Assembly: GCA_021162485.1 (NCBI GenBank)
Contig: JAGGYP010000034.1
Location: 1 to 6,736 of the forward strand
Origin: Thermoplasmata archaeon
Lineage (GTDB): Archaea > Thermoplasmatota > E2 > DHVEG-1 > B8-G13
Direction: 5' to 3'
Length of the DNA: 6,736 bases
Below are positions 1-5,783 of this stretch, piece by piece. Numbering within the stretch: the first letter of the stretch is position 1; every line of letters starts with the position of its first letter. Below the pieces are notes generated by a model that saw nothing but the letters and a program-made list of their open reading frames with translations, was not told the DNA's origin and made no database searches. The translations under genes were made by a program, and so were the position numbers.

Positions 1-610
1 AAGTCTAGCTTGGGAAATATCATCAAAACTTAAGAAAGCAGAAAACATCAGAGAGAAACTGAGTTTGCTCAAAAAATATGGTTTGATATCTAAAATTCCA
101 TCTCTAGAAGAAATGAGGGTGGAGGCTAACAAGGTCGCGGAAAAATATAATCTTTTAAATGAAAAAGTGATAGATAGAATAAAATCCCTAAACACCATGG
201 CTAGGATAAAAATATGTATTTCACGTATGGTGAGCGTAGAGGGAATGTCAGTTGTGGGCTTTTTCCCAGTTGGTTTATCTGCTATAACGGGTTTTATAAA
301 TGGCATCCTTTTCCTAATAGAGCTCATGCATGATTTACCATTTAAGCTGATTCCATCTGCTGATCTTTTAGTTTACATGGTCACTGGCGAAAGCTCTTCT
401 CCAAAACTTGCAGATGGACATATGGATGTTGACATAGGCCTATTAACACCTGGAGTGAGATACTATGAGGGCGGACCAGGATCATGGTTCCTTGCAATTG
501 GTTTCATTGGCCTAGCCTTCTACTGGGGTATACCACCTGGTTTTTCCTCACTAGAAGCAGATATGATGGGCTATGTTCCTATTGGGATAGCATATCTAAC
601 ACCTTGGTAA
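1..610 (+). CDS. 3' end of an unrecognised membrane-associated protein (5' partial)
   Basis: The frame is open from base 2 to the TAA at 608-610 with no upstream stop, so the gene begins outside the window and about 202 residues are visible. A TTG at 65 could be read as a start, but it has no ribosome binding site and the frame stays open before it. The first ~70 visible residues are charged and look helical, possibly a coiled coil (Lys/Glu-rich, bases 30-190). Then comes a long hydrophobic stretch at bases ~248-330 (motifs GFFPVGL and INGILFLIELM), a polar segment with Gly/Asp/Ser (SSSPKLADG), and a second hydrophobic stretch at ~485-545 (WFLAIGFIGLAFYWG). The protein ends in LTPW. This fits a protein with two membrane or membrane-embedded segments near its C-terminus. 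I do not recognise the family and give no function. Confidence 0.6.
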   Translation, partial: SLAWEISSKLKKAENIREKLSLLKKYGLISKIPSLEEMRVEANKVAEKYNLLNEKVIDRIKSLNTMARIKICISRMVSVEGMSVVGFFPVGLSAITGFINGILFLIELMHDLPFKLIPSADLLVYMVTGESSSPKLADGHMDVDIGLLTPGVRYYEGGPGSWFLAIGFIGLAFYWGIPPGFSSLEADMMGYVPIGIAYLTPW

Positions 611-621
611 ACAATTTTTTA
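611..621 (+). terminator. T-run terminator after the first gene
   Basis: Six consecutive T residues (615-620) lie directly after the TAA at 608-610. Archaeal RNA polymerase commonly stops at oligo-T tracts without a hairpin, so this is a reasonable terminator, though the tract is short and no structure supports it. Confidence 0.35.
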
Positions 622-681
622 GTAAAACATTAATAGCCTGCAAAAATATCATTCTAATAAAAAGAAGAAGGAGTATGTGGC

Positions 682-906
682 ATGAAAACATATCTAAAAA
701 TTTATTTCAACAGCGAAGGTTCCTCGCCATCAGAAATTAAAAACCAGTTGCTGAACATGGGGTTCAAAGCAACTAAGGGCAATTATGATTTTGTATATGA
801 TTGGGGGAACAAGAGTGCAGATATTGAAGAGTTAGTCTGGTTTGCAGATAAGGTTCATGCTGCATTAAAAGAACACAAGGTTATTTTTACATTAGAGACC
901 ATATGA
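682..906 (+). CDS. small conserved-looking protein, 74 aa, function unknown
   Basis: The ATG at 682 is preceded by AAGGAG at 668-673 with 8 bases of spacing, a strong ribosome binding site. Another ATG at 675 is out of frame. The 74-residue product has no membrane segment or signal peptide, so it is likely cytoplasmic. The pattern suggests beta (residues 2-9, TYLKIYF), alpha (14-27), beta (28-41, ending YDFVYDWG), alpha (47-64), beta (66-73, VIFTLETI). This order is compatible with a small ferredoxin-like or ACT-like alpha/beta fold, which is inference from pattern only. The motif around YDFVYDW looks like a conserved family core, but I cannot name the family. It forms a convergent pair with trmJ: its TGA abuts the trmJ stop codon with no gap. 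Confidence 0.75.
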   Translation: MKTYLKIYFNSEGSSPSEIKNQLLNMGFKATKGNYDFVYDWGNKSADIEELVWFADKVHAALKEHKVIFTLETI

Positions 907-909
907 TCA
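904..909. other. abutting convergent stop codons forming TGATCA
   Basis: The TGA of the 74-residue gene (904-906) and the TGA of trmJ on the opposite strand (907-909) make one 6-bp palindrome. The T-rich stretch following the plus gene (911-920) lies inside the trmJ coding end, so plus transcripts probably run antisense into trmJ. Confidence 0.85.
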
Positions 910-1599
910 TTTATTTTTTAGTTTCTCCATTGTTTTGCTAAGTATTCCCATCAGGGTATGGTACTCCCATTTTGAAGGCATAGCTCTACCAAGTATTCTA
1001 CGCAACATTATCATCGTGTTTTTTCTCTTATGATCTGGATAATCTATCTCATCTAAAATAGATGAGAGAAATTCAAAGAGTTTTTCTTTTTCCAAACGGT
1101 TTATCTTTCTACCTGTCTTCAAAGACGGAGTTTTCAAGGATAGATAAAGATTATATAAGACTATACATGCTGCATGTGATAGGTTCAAAGAAGGATATTT
1201 TTCACTAGTTGGAATTTTAACAAGGAGATCACATTTTTCAATTTCGCTATTGTATAATCCAAAATCTTCTCTACCAAAGATTAATCCTATTTTCCCTTCT
1301 ATCTCGAGAATCTTTTTCGAAAAATCTTCCACCAGAACAGCTTTTCTCAAATGTTTCTTCTCACTTTTTGTAGCTACTGAAGATGTTGCAACAAGAAAAT
1401 CAAGATCCTCTATCATTTTTTCAAAAGAATCAAAAATCTTTGCATTCTCAACTATGGAGGAAGCGTGCATAGCTCTTGAATAGCATTCTTTATCTAACTC
1501 GCATGAGGGTTTCACCAGGTAAAGATTGGAAAAATCAAAATTCATCATCACCCTAGCTACAGCTCCTACATTGCCACTATATTTTGGTTCAACTAACAC
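907..1599 (-). CDS. trmJ: tRNA 2'-O-methyltransferase TrmJ (SPOUT/TrmH family)
   Basis: SAM-dependent 2'-O-ribose methyltransferase. TrmJ enzymes act in the cytoplasm on position 32 of the tRNA anticodon loop. Numbering from the GTG at 1599 (230 residues): motif 1 at 2-16 (LVEPKYSGNVGAVAR, with Asn10, Gly12 and the likely catalytic Arg16); motif 2 at 105-115 (GLIFGREDFGL); motif 3 at 130-146 (PTSEKYPSLNLSHAA). Motifs 2 and 3 build the trefoil-knot SAM pocket. The C-terminal ~70 residues match the helical extension typical of TrmJ (MLRRILGRAMPS...MGILSKT), which favours TrmJ over TrmH or TrmL. The start is doubtful. The conserved first strand begins before the GTG; the frame continues upstream as ITREFFIV to a TAA at 1642-1644 with no ATG. 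A GGGGGT at 1630-1635 would suit an ATA start at 1618-1620. It follows the two-helix membrane gene, probably as an operon. Confidence 0.92.
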   Translation of the reverse strand: MLVEPKYSGNVGAVARVMMNFDFSNLYLVKPSCELDKECYSRAMHASSIVENAKIFDSFEKMIEDLDFLVATSSVATKSEKKHLRKAVLVEDFSKKILEIEGKIGLIFGREDFGLYNSEIEKCDLLVKIPTSEKYPSLNLSHAACIVLYNLYLSLKTPSLKTGRKINRLEKEKLFEFLSSILDEIDYPDHKRKNTMIMLRRILGRAMPSKWEYHTLMGILSKTMEKLKNK

Positions 1600-1644
1600 A
1601 ATGAAAAATTCTCTTGTTATTAGCAGCCAACCCCCAGGAGGTTA

Positions 1645-2022
1645 TTATTTTATCTTTAACTCTTTCTTTTTCTCCTCAAGCATTTTTCTATATTTACTTG
1701 GTAAATACTTTACTGCTTCTTCAACTTCAAGGTGTTTTTTAATAAACTCTGATCTTTTATCTGTTTTAAGCTCCTCAAGCACAAACTTTCTTTTCCTATA
1801 GAAATCAAAAATATACCATACCGCTATACCTAAGAGCAAAATACCAAAAGCAAATAACCAATAATTATATCCACCAATAAGATGAACTAAATCTGTAAAG
1901 CCATCTAATTCTAGGTTATTGAACCATATCCATATTGTCCCCATTGTTATTAAAAATGCCCCAGCAATAAGTATTATGATGTTTATTGGAAGTAGATATT
2001 CTCTAAATATTTTCTTTTTCAT
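1645..2022 (-). CDS. small membrane protein with two helices and a charged C-terminal tail
   Basis: 125 residues. The ATG at 2020-2022 follows a purine-rich AGGAAGG-type ribosome binding site at about 2027-2035. A short basic N-terminus (MKKKIFREY) precedes helix 1 (residues ~11-33, LPINIIILIAGAFLITMGTIW). A ~20-residue loop with Asp, His and Gly follows, probably outside. Helix 2 is at ~53-73 (YWLFAFGILLLGIAVWYIF), then a ~50-residue Lys/Glu-rich helical tail in the cytoplasm (from FYRKRKF to the end). Both termini are basic, so N-in/C-in topology is expected. It resembles short two-helix proteins of unknown function seen in Thermoplasmata, but I cannot name the family with assurance. The gene ends in tandem TAA TAA codons in the same frame as trmJ, and the short gap suggests co-transcription with trmJ. 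No catalytic motif is visible. Confidence 0.8.
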   Translation of the reverse strand: MKKKIFREYLLPINIIILIAGAFLITMGTIWIWFNNLELDGFTDLVHLIGGYNYWLFAFGILLLGIAVWYIFDFYRKRKFVLEELKTDKRSEFIKKHLEVEEAVKYLPSKYRKMLEEKKKELKIK

Positions 2023-2042
2023 TCCGACCTTCCTCTCCAGAT

Positions 2043-2079
2043 TTTACATTTTATACAACAAGTGTTATTTACATTTTAT
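2043..2079. repeat. 12-bp direct repeat in the divergent promoter region
   Basis: The sequence TTTACATTTTAT occurs exactly at 2043-2054 and 2068-2079, 25 bp start to start. Read on the minus strand, each copy is ATAAAATGTAAA and contains a TATA-like core. It may be a duplicated promoter element for the minus-strand membrane/trmJ pair or an operator. In AT-rich DNA chance is also possible. Confidence 0.6.
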
Positions 2080-2080
2080 C
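2064..2080 (-). promoter_or_regulatory. putative TATA region for the membrane protein-trmJ transcript
   Basis: On the minus strand this reads GATAAAATGTAAATAAC. A TATA box at 2073-2080 predicts a transcript start near 2050, giving a leader of about 28 bases that keeps the ribosome binding site before the ATG at 2022. A second copy at 2048-2055 would start transcription too close to the ATG to retain that site. Confidence 0.4.
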
Positions 2081-2095
2081 ATTTTTTGCAGAAAT

Positions 2096-2107
2096 ATTTT
2101 TAAATAA
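2096..2107 (+). promoter_or_regulatory. putative TATA box for the secreted CxxCH protein
   Basis: TTTAAATA at 2099-2106 is a good archaeal TATA element. It predicts a transcript start near 2126-2130, which lies downstream of the ATG at 2116. This supports translation from the TTG at 2149, which has AAGGGGAT at 2136-2143 before it. Confidence 0.5.
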
Positions 2108-2148
2108 AAACTACAATGTATTTTCACCAAAGATTAAGGGGATATGGT

Positions 2149-2547
2149 TTGAGAAAAAGTTTGATTTTATTAGCCGCTGCGCTTATAATAACAACATTTT
2201 CAACTCCTTCTATAACAGGTGCTATATCAAAAGTATCGGCCATTGAGAAAACGCAAAGTAAACCTGCTAGTGAGCATAAAATATGTTTTAACTGCCATGT
2301 TACTATAAGAGGTTACGGTCATTTTTCAGCATTATTACTTTTTGTGAACATGATCGAGGGTAGATGCTCTGCATTATGGCTTTACATGTGGTTTTCAAAT
2401 GCAACCATAACGGTTGATAACTGGCATTACAAAGGGAAATGTAATATTCATCTTGTTGGATATCATGGAGAGTTCTTGGAAAACGAGTCAACACATTTCT
2501 TTAACATTGATGGACATGCAACGTTTTGCTTGGTAAGAGGGAAATAG
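2149..2547 (+). CDS. small secreted protein with a CxxCH motif, function unknown
   Basis: The product is 132 residues when started at TTG 2149. An in-frame ATG at 2116 would add 11 residues before the signal peptide, but it has no ribosome binding site and probably precedes the transcript start. TTG 2149 has AAGGGGAT at 2136-2143 and gives a classic signal peptide: Arg2-Lys3, a hydrophobic core at 5-17 (LILLAAALIITTF), then a small/polar region ending near residues 24-31. The mature part has CFNCH at 46-50, matching the CxxCH pattern of c-type haem attachment, plus three further cysteines, two possible N-glycosylation sequons (NAT, NES) and alternating aromatic and polar residues that suggest beta strands. 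One CxxCH proves neither haem nor electron transfer; the cysteines could form disulfides or bind metal. No distal ligand is assignable. I do not recognise the family. It converges with proS. Confidence 0.75.
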   Translation: MRKSLILLAAALIITTFSTPSITGAISKVSAIEKTQSKPASEHKICFNCHVTIRGYGHFSALLLFVNMIEGRCSALWLYMWFSNATITVDNWHYKGKCNIHLVGYHGEFLENESTHFFNIDGHATFCLVRGK

Positions 2548-2586
2548 ACTACATGGATTAACAATAATAGCTTTGGACATACTTCG

Positions 2587-2621
2587 AAAAATAAATGTTT
2601 TTAACAGTGGTGGATATTTTT
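2587..2621. terminator. T-rich termination region between convergent genes
   Basis: The gap between the secreted protein gene and proS carries T runs on both strands: plus-strand T5 at 2598-2602 and TATTTTTAA at about 2614-2622, and minus-strand TTTATTTTT at 2587-2595. This is compatible with intrinsic archaeal termination in both directions. No convincing hairpin was seen. Confidence 0.4.
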
Positions 2622-4038
2622 AATAGGTTTTTGCTAATCTAACCCAGTTTTTTGCTTTTTCACCACATATGGGACAGTTTAAGTTGCATTGCTCTTCCAT
2701 AAAAGGCGTTCCAAGTGTTTTAACATCAAGTTCTTCTTCCATTTTTAGTGCACAGTCTTCTCTGCCACACCATGGCAGTTGGATTATGCCAGTCTTGTTT
2801 TTCGCATCCTCAATATTTTCAAATTTTTTGATATTGTTATCCAATAGTTTTTTTGCCTTGTCAAATAGGTTTTTACTTATCAGCCCTAGAATCTCTGGTA
2901 TTATCTCTTTTATTTCATTTTCTTTAACTTGAATTTTTTCAAAATTGTCACGTCTTACTGCTGTGACTTGTTTGTTTTCTACATCTTTTGGACCTATCTC
3001 TAATCTGAGTGGCACACCTTTTAGCTCCCAATCATAATATTTACTACCAGGTGTTATATCTCTTGAATCAATTAGTGTTCTCAAACCAATTTTATCCAGT
3101 ATTTCTTTGATTTTTTTACATTTATTTTCAACAATTTCTTCTTTTCCTTTAAATATTATAGGTATAATCACAATTTGGATTGGTGCAACGGCTGGTGGTA
3201 GTATTATTCCTCGGTTATCACCATGTATTCCAATTATTGCCCCAAGTATTCGTTCGCTCATGCCATAGGTTGTTTGATGGCAATATTTATGATCGCCGTT
3301 TATATCCTCGTAGATTATATTGTATGGCCTGGCAAAGTTGTCTCTGTACTGATGTATTGATCCAAGTTGAAGTGTTCTACCAGATGGCATCATAACATCT
3401 ATACTGATCGTGTAGTAGGCACCAGCGAATTTATCCCATTCCGGCCGCTTGTTTAGAATGTATGGTAGAGAAAGTTTTTGGAAAAATCTCTCAGCTATCT
3501 CAAGATCTTCTTTTATTTGTTTCTCAGCATCTTCAAAATCTTTGTGGCAGGTGTGAGCTTCGAAGAAATGTATTTCTCTAACTCTTATAAATGCCCTTGT
3601 TTGTTTTGTTTCATATCTAAACGTGTTTACGATTTGAAACGTTTTGAGCGGGAGATCAGAATGGGATCTAATCCATAATGAAAAGATAGGATACATCGCG
3701 GTTTCTGATGTTGGTCTAAGAAGCCATTTCTCCTCCAAGGGGTTTTCTCCAGCATGTGTCACCCAAAAAACCTCGCTGCTAAAACCCTCTATATGCTCTT
3801 CTTCTTTTTTAAAAAGAGACTCGGGAATTAGAAGTGGAAAATAAACCTCTAGATGCCCAGTTCTTGACATTTCCTCTCTAATAAGATTGTCAATGTTTTG
3901 CATTATACTCCAGCCATATGGGCGCCACACGTTCATACCTTTGATAGGGTATCTCTTGTCGCAAAGCTCAGCAAGTTCGACAATCTCATTATACCATTCA
4001 TTGAAGTCCTCATCTTTTTTAACCTTTGTCTCAGGCAT
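2620..4038 (-). CDS. proS: prolyl-tRNA synthetase, archaeal/eukaryotic type
   Basis: Class II aminoacyl-tRNA synthetase that charges tRNA-Pro with proline in the cytoplasm. It is 472 residues, normal for the archaeal form without an editing insertion. Visible elements: the motif 1 region at ~34-60 (GMNVWRPYGWSIMQ), the RPTSE substrate loop at 108-112, motif 2 at ~139-160 (TFRYETKQTRAF then REIHFFEAHT), motif 3 at 259-277 (GMSERILGAIIG...GDNRG, with the ATP-binding Arg276), and an anticodon-binding domain at ~285-385 (including LIDSRDITPGSKY). A C-terminal zinc-type domain has cysteines 424 and 429 and the pair 455/458, with an extra Cys451. The protein ends in Tyr472, the terminal tyrosine typical of this family. 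The ATG at 4036-4038 has GGAG at 4049-4052 upstream. It lies 78 bases downstream of the L40e gene and has a possible promoter of its own. No key residue appears missing. Confidence 0.97.
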   Translation of the reverse strand: MPETKVKKDEDFNEWYNEIVELAELCDKRYPIKGMNVWRPYGWSIMQNIDNLIREEMSRTGHLEVYFPLLIPESLFKKEEEHIEGFSSEVFWVTHAGENPLEEKWLLRPTSETAMYPIFSLWIRSHSDLPLKTFQIVNTFRYETKQTRAFIRVREIHFFEAHTCHKDFEDAEKQIKEDLEIAERFFQKLSLPYILNKRPEWDKFAGAYYTISIDVMMPSGRTLQLGSIHQYRDNFARPYNIIYEDINGDHKYCHQTTYGMSERILGAIIGIHGDNRGIILPPAVAPIQIVIIPIIFKGKEEIVENKCKKIKEILDKIGLRTLIDSRDITPGSKYYDWELKGVPLRLEIGPKDVENKQVTAVRRDNFEKIQVKENEIKEIIPEILGLISKNLFDKAKKLLDNNIKKFENIEDAKNKTGIIQLPWCGREDCALKMEEELDVKTLGTPFMEEQCNLNCPICGEKAKNWVRLAKTY

Positions 4039-4082
4039 CAGCTAACAGCTCCAACCTAAAACTTAAATTAAAAGATTGATAC

Positions 4083-4094
4083 AAAAATATATCG
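4083..4094 (-). promoter_or_regulatory. putative TATA box for proS
   Basis: On the minus strand the sequence reads ATATATTT at 4085-4092. A transcript start about 25 bases on (near 4062) would leave a ~24-base leader carrying the GGAG at 4049-4052. So proS may be transcribed on its own as well as by read-through from L40e. Confidence 0.4.
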
Positions 4095-4116
4095 TTAAAA
4101 TCTAAACCTTTACCTT

Positions 4117-4266
4117 CTATGTTCCCCTGCTTTCTCTTGCTTTTACTCTCAAATCTTTCGACTTGCATCTCCTGCATCTCGTAGCCCTTATCGAGTTTCT
4201 TGCACCACATTTCATACAAATTTTTTTGTTTAGCAACCTTGCATCTGCCTCTGGGAACCTTCCCAT
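4117..4266 (-). CDS. rpl40e: large-subunit ribosomal protein L40e
   Basis: A 49-residue protein of the archaeal/eukaryotic large ribosomal subunit. It begins [20 protein letters not shown], the standard L40e opening. A four-cysteine zinc finger follows: Cys17 and Cys20 (CMKC), then Cys31 and Cys34 (CRRC), with the conserved GARN between them. It finishes with a basic tail containing [10 protein letters not shown]. The full length matches archaeal L40e (about 50 residues), so it is complete. The ATG is at 4264-4266 and the stop is TAG at 4117-4119. A GGGG at about 4279-4282 on the complementary strand lies before the start, somewhat distant for a ribosome binding site. It is followed on the same strand by proS, giving a translation-related pair. 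A different, longer frame on this strand overlaps it but has no family resemblance; that frame is spurious. Confidence 0.95.
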   Translation of the reverse strand: MGRFPEADARLLNKKICMKCGARNSIRATRCRRCKSKDLRVKARESRGT

Positions 4267-4313
4267 TTTTTGTAAAACCCCTTTGTTTTAATGCTTTCTA
4301 ATGAATAACTAAT

Positions 4314-4325
4314 CCATATTTAAAG
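4314..4325 (-). promoter_or_regulatory. putative TATA box for L40e
   Basis: The minus strand reads CTTTAAATATGG, a strong archaeal TATA element (core 4317-4324). A start about 25 bases downstream, near 4295, leaves a ~30-base leader before the ATG at 4266. Confidence 0.55.
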
Positions 4326-4378
4326 ATACCGCACAGCTTTTTTGTTTCAGTTAGAGTGGAACCAGATAAAGGAAAAAG

Positions 4379-4438
4379 TATTTTTAAAATTATAGAAATC
4401 TACTTAATATCAAAATATATTATACCAGAAAAAGGTGA
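4379..4438 (+). promoter_or_regulatory. putative promoter and ribosome binding site of the zinc-ribbon membrane protein
   Basis: TATTTTTAAAAT at 4379-4390 could be the TATA box, predicting a start near 4410. GGTGA at 4434-4438 is a plausible ribosome binding site, though its 12-base spacing from the ATG at 4451 is long. A second AT-rich stretch at 4413-4425 is an alternative TATA. The whole 4267-4450 gap holds only these divergent promoter elements; I find no RNA gene in it. Confidence 0.35.
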
Positions 4439-4450
4439 AAAAACATATTT

Positions 4451-5326
4451 ATGAAAGGTAAAACAACGTGTCCGAAATGTAAAACATCTTTTGTACTTGA
4501 AATACCAGATGACATCAGCGATATATATGAGGCTACCTGTCCAAAATGCAATCACAAATTCAAGCTAAAAGTGGTTAAAAAAGATAAGGGTCATGTATGG
4601 GAAGAAGTCGGCGAACCTAGAAAAGCCATTCTCTCCTCTATAAGGGATCGAACTAATAAGCCAATGATCGCTGGTGTTCTACTGATAGTAGTTTTCATAT
4701 CAGCTATAATAACATCTTCTAGCTTGTTAATAGCTATAGAACCTTTGAAAACCAATGAGGAGTTTTTAAACAGTATATTCGCATCTCTTGGAGAAGTAAC
4801 CCTAGAGGGAAAGGTGTTGGATAATACTACAAAACAACCCATAAAAAATATTACTATATCTGTAGTTGGCACAAATATTTCCGTGTTTTCAGAAAACGGC
4901 ACCTTTGAATTGAAAAACATTCCAGTAGGATACAGGACGTTAAACATTTCCACCAGTGGTTACAAAACACTTCATGCAAAGATATTTTTATTAAAAAATT
5001 TGTTCTCAGAAGGAAAAATAAAAAAAGAGTTCTACCTTGACAAGGGTAGTGGAGTAGAGGAGATAGAAGAAGCAGGTTTATTAAACCTGTTGGTAAAAAG
5101 CTGGTATATCTGCTCCATTCTGATAATCATATTTGCAATACTGGCGTTACTTGGCGCAATAGCATGCTTTTTAAGAAAATATATAATTGTTGCTATACTT
5201 GGCTCCATATTTGGAATATTTACATTTGGAATAATATTTATAGGCCCAGTATGTAGCATAATAGCTTTGATAATAATACTTTTCTCTAGAGAAGAATTTA
5301 AAAATGAAATTGCAAAAGAATTTTAA
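4451..5326 (+). CDS. zinc-ribbon membrane protein with external carboxypeptidase-regulatory-like domain
   Basis: 291 residues. A zinc ribbon opens the protein: Cys7/Cys10 (CPKC) and Cys30/Cys33 (CPKC). A basic linker leads to helix 1 at ~71-97. Residues ~113-182 look like a carboxypeptidase-D regulatory-like beta-sandwich: LEGKVLDNTTKQPIKNITISV, then NGTFELKNIPVGYRTLNIS and a SGYKT turn. It carries several N-glycosylation sequons, as expected outside the cell. A polar linker precedes a hydrophobic region at ~217-279 that can hold three helices, with a basic FLRKY turn inside. The C-terminus is cytoplasmic. Predicted topology is ribbon inside, sandwich outside, four helices. The combination suggests an envelope protein that links an internal metal-binding module to a surface domain. 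Function is unknown and no enzyme motif is visible. It overlaps the next gene by 23 bases, indicating co-transcription and coupled translation. Confidence 0.85.
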   Translation: MKGKTTCPKCKTSFVLEIPDDISDIYEATCPKCNHKFKLKVVKKDKGHVWEEVGEPRKAILSSIRDRTNKPMIAGVLLIVVFISAIITSSSLLIAIEPLKTNEEFLNSIFASLGEVTLEGKVLDNTTKQPIKNITISVVGTNISVFSENGTFELKNIPVGYRTLNISTSGYKTLHAKIFLLKNLFSEGKIKKEFYLDKGSGVEEIEEAGLLNLLVKSWYICSILIIIFAILALLGAIACFLRKYIIVAILGSIFGIFTFGIIFIGPVCSIIALIIILFSREEFKNEIAKEF

Positions 5327-5783
5327 AACTAGTAAAATAAAACTAATACTGTTTTCTCTCTTTTTAATTTGGTTCACCCTGCAGGTGATAACTTCGTTGA
5401 TGTTACCATCTAACACTGTTAAAAACCTTTCAGGAGTTGTAGGATTAGTTGACAATGAGGAGTTGTTGATAAACATTTCTCAACCTTGGTCAACTATCTA
5501 TAGAATAGGTGACATTTTATGCCATCAGAAAACAGAGAGATCATATTTTATAAATGGAAACCAGATGCCTTTTTGTAGTAGATGCACAGGTATCTTTCTA
5601 GGTCTAGCTTTGGGGATGTTGATTACAATTATCTTTCAAAACAAGATAACATTTTCAGATAAAATAGTGATTTTCATTATACTTCTGATGATGCCTTTAA
5701 TCATAGATGGAACTATGCAGTTACTTGGAATATGGGAAAGTAAAAATTACATAAGAATGATAACAGTGTTCTTACAGGAATAG
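5304..5783 (+). CDS. DUF2085-type membrane protein, C-terminus lost by frameshift
   Basis: The 159 residues read in this frame match the DUF2085 membrane family: a first helix at ~13-34, then the signature LCHQKTERSYF at 72-82 and QMPFCSRCTGIFLGLALG at 87-104 (Cys73, His74, Cys91, Cys94), then a helix at ~119-134 followed by IDGTMQLLGIWESKN. The Cys/His set is invariant-looking and may bind metal, but the family role is not established. The frame ends early in VFLQE and TAG (5781-5783). The family-like continuation GVLTGIACSTAVSL is present immediately afterwards in another frame. Adding one G at about 5766 restores ...RMITGVLTGIACS... and runs to the TGA at 5846-5848. The gene overlaps the zinc-ribbon gene by 23 bases (4-5 bases downstream of its last strong purine tract) and is likely translated by coupling. 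It is either a sequencing error or a recent mutation. Confidence 0.85.
   Translation: MKLQKNFKTSKIKLILFSLFLIWFTLQVITSLMLPSNTVKNLSGVVGLVDNEELLINISQPWSTIYRIGDILCHQKTERSYFINGNQMPFCSRCTGIFLGLALGMLITIIFQNKITFSDKIVIFIILLMMPLIIDGTMQLLGIWESKNYIRMITVFLQE

Noticed and set aside
1250..1801. Plus-strand open frames opposite trmJ and the two-helix membrane gene
   Set aside because: They are antisense to well-supported genes, have low-complexity Phe/Ser-rich translations and lack ribosome binding sites.
2669..3844. Several plus-strand open frames opposite proS
   Set aside because: proS is unmistakable throughout the region; the opposite frames show no family motifs and are shadows of its codons.
4031..4219. 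A 62-residue minus-strand frame overlapping L40e and the proS start
   Set aside because: Its translation is unlike any family, while the overlapping 49-codon frame is a clear L40e.
4267..4450. Possible tRNA or small RNA gene in the largest gap
   Set aside because: No cloverleaf-like arms, no GC-rich segment and no T-loop consensus; it reads as divergent promoter sequence.
5171..5476. Minus-strand frame spanning the overlap of the zinc-ribbon and DUF2085 genes
   Set aside because: Tyr/Lys/Ser-rich, low-complexity antisense of hydrophobic helices, with no start signals.
5755..5775. Programmed ribosomal frameshifting in the DUF2085 gene
   Set aside because: The site has no slippery heptamer or obvious downstream structure; a missing G is simpler.
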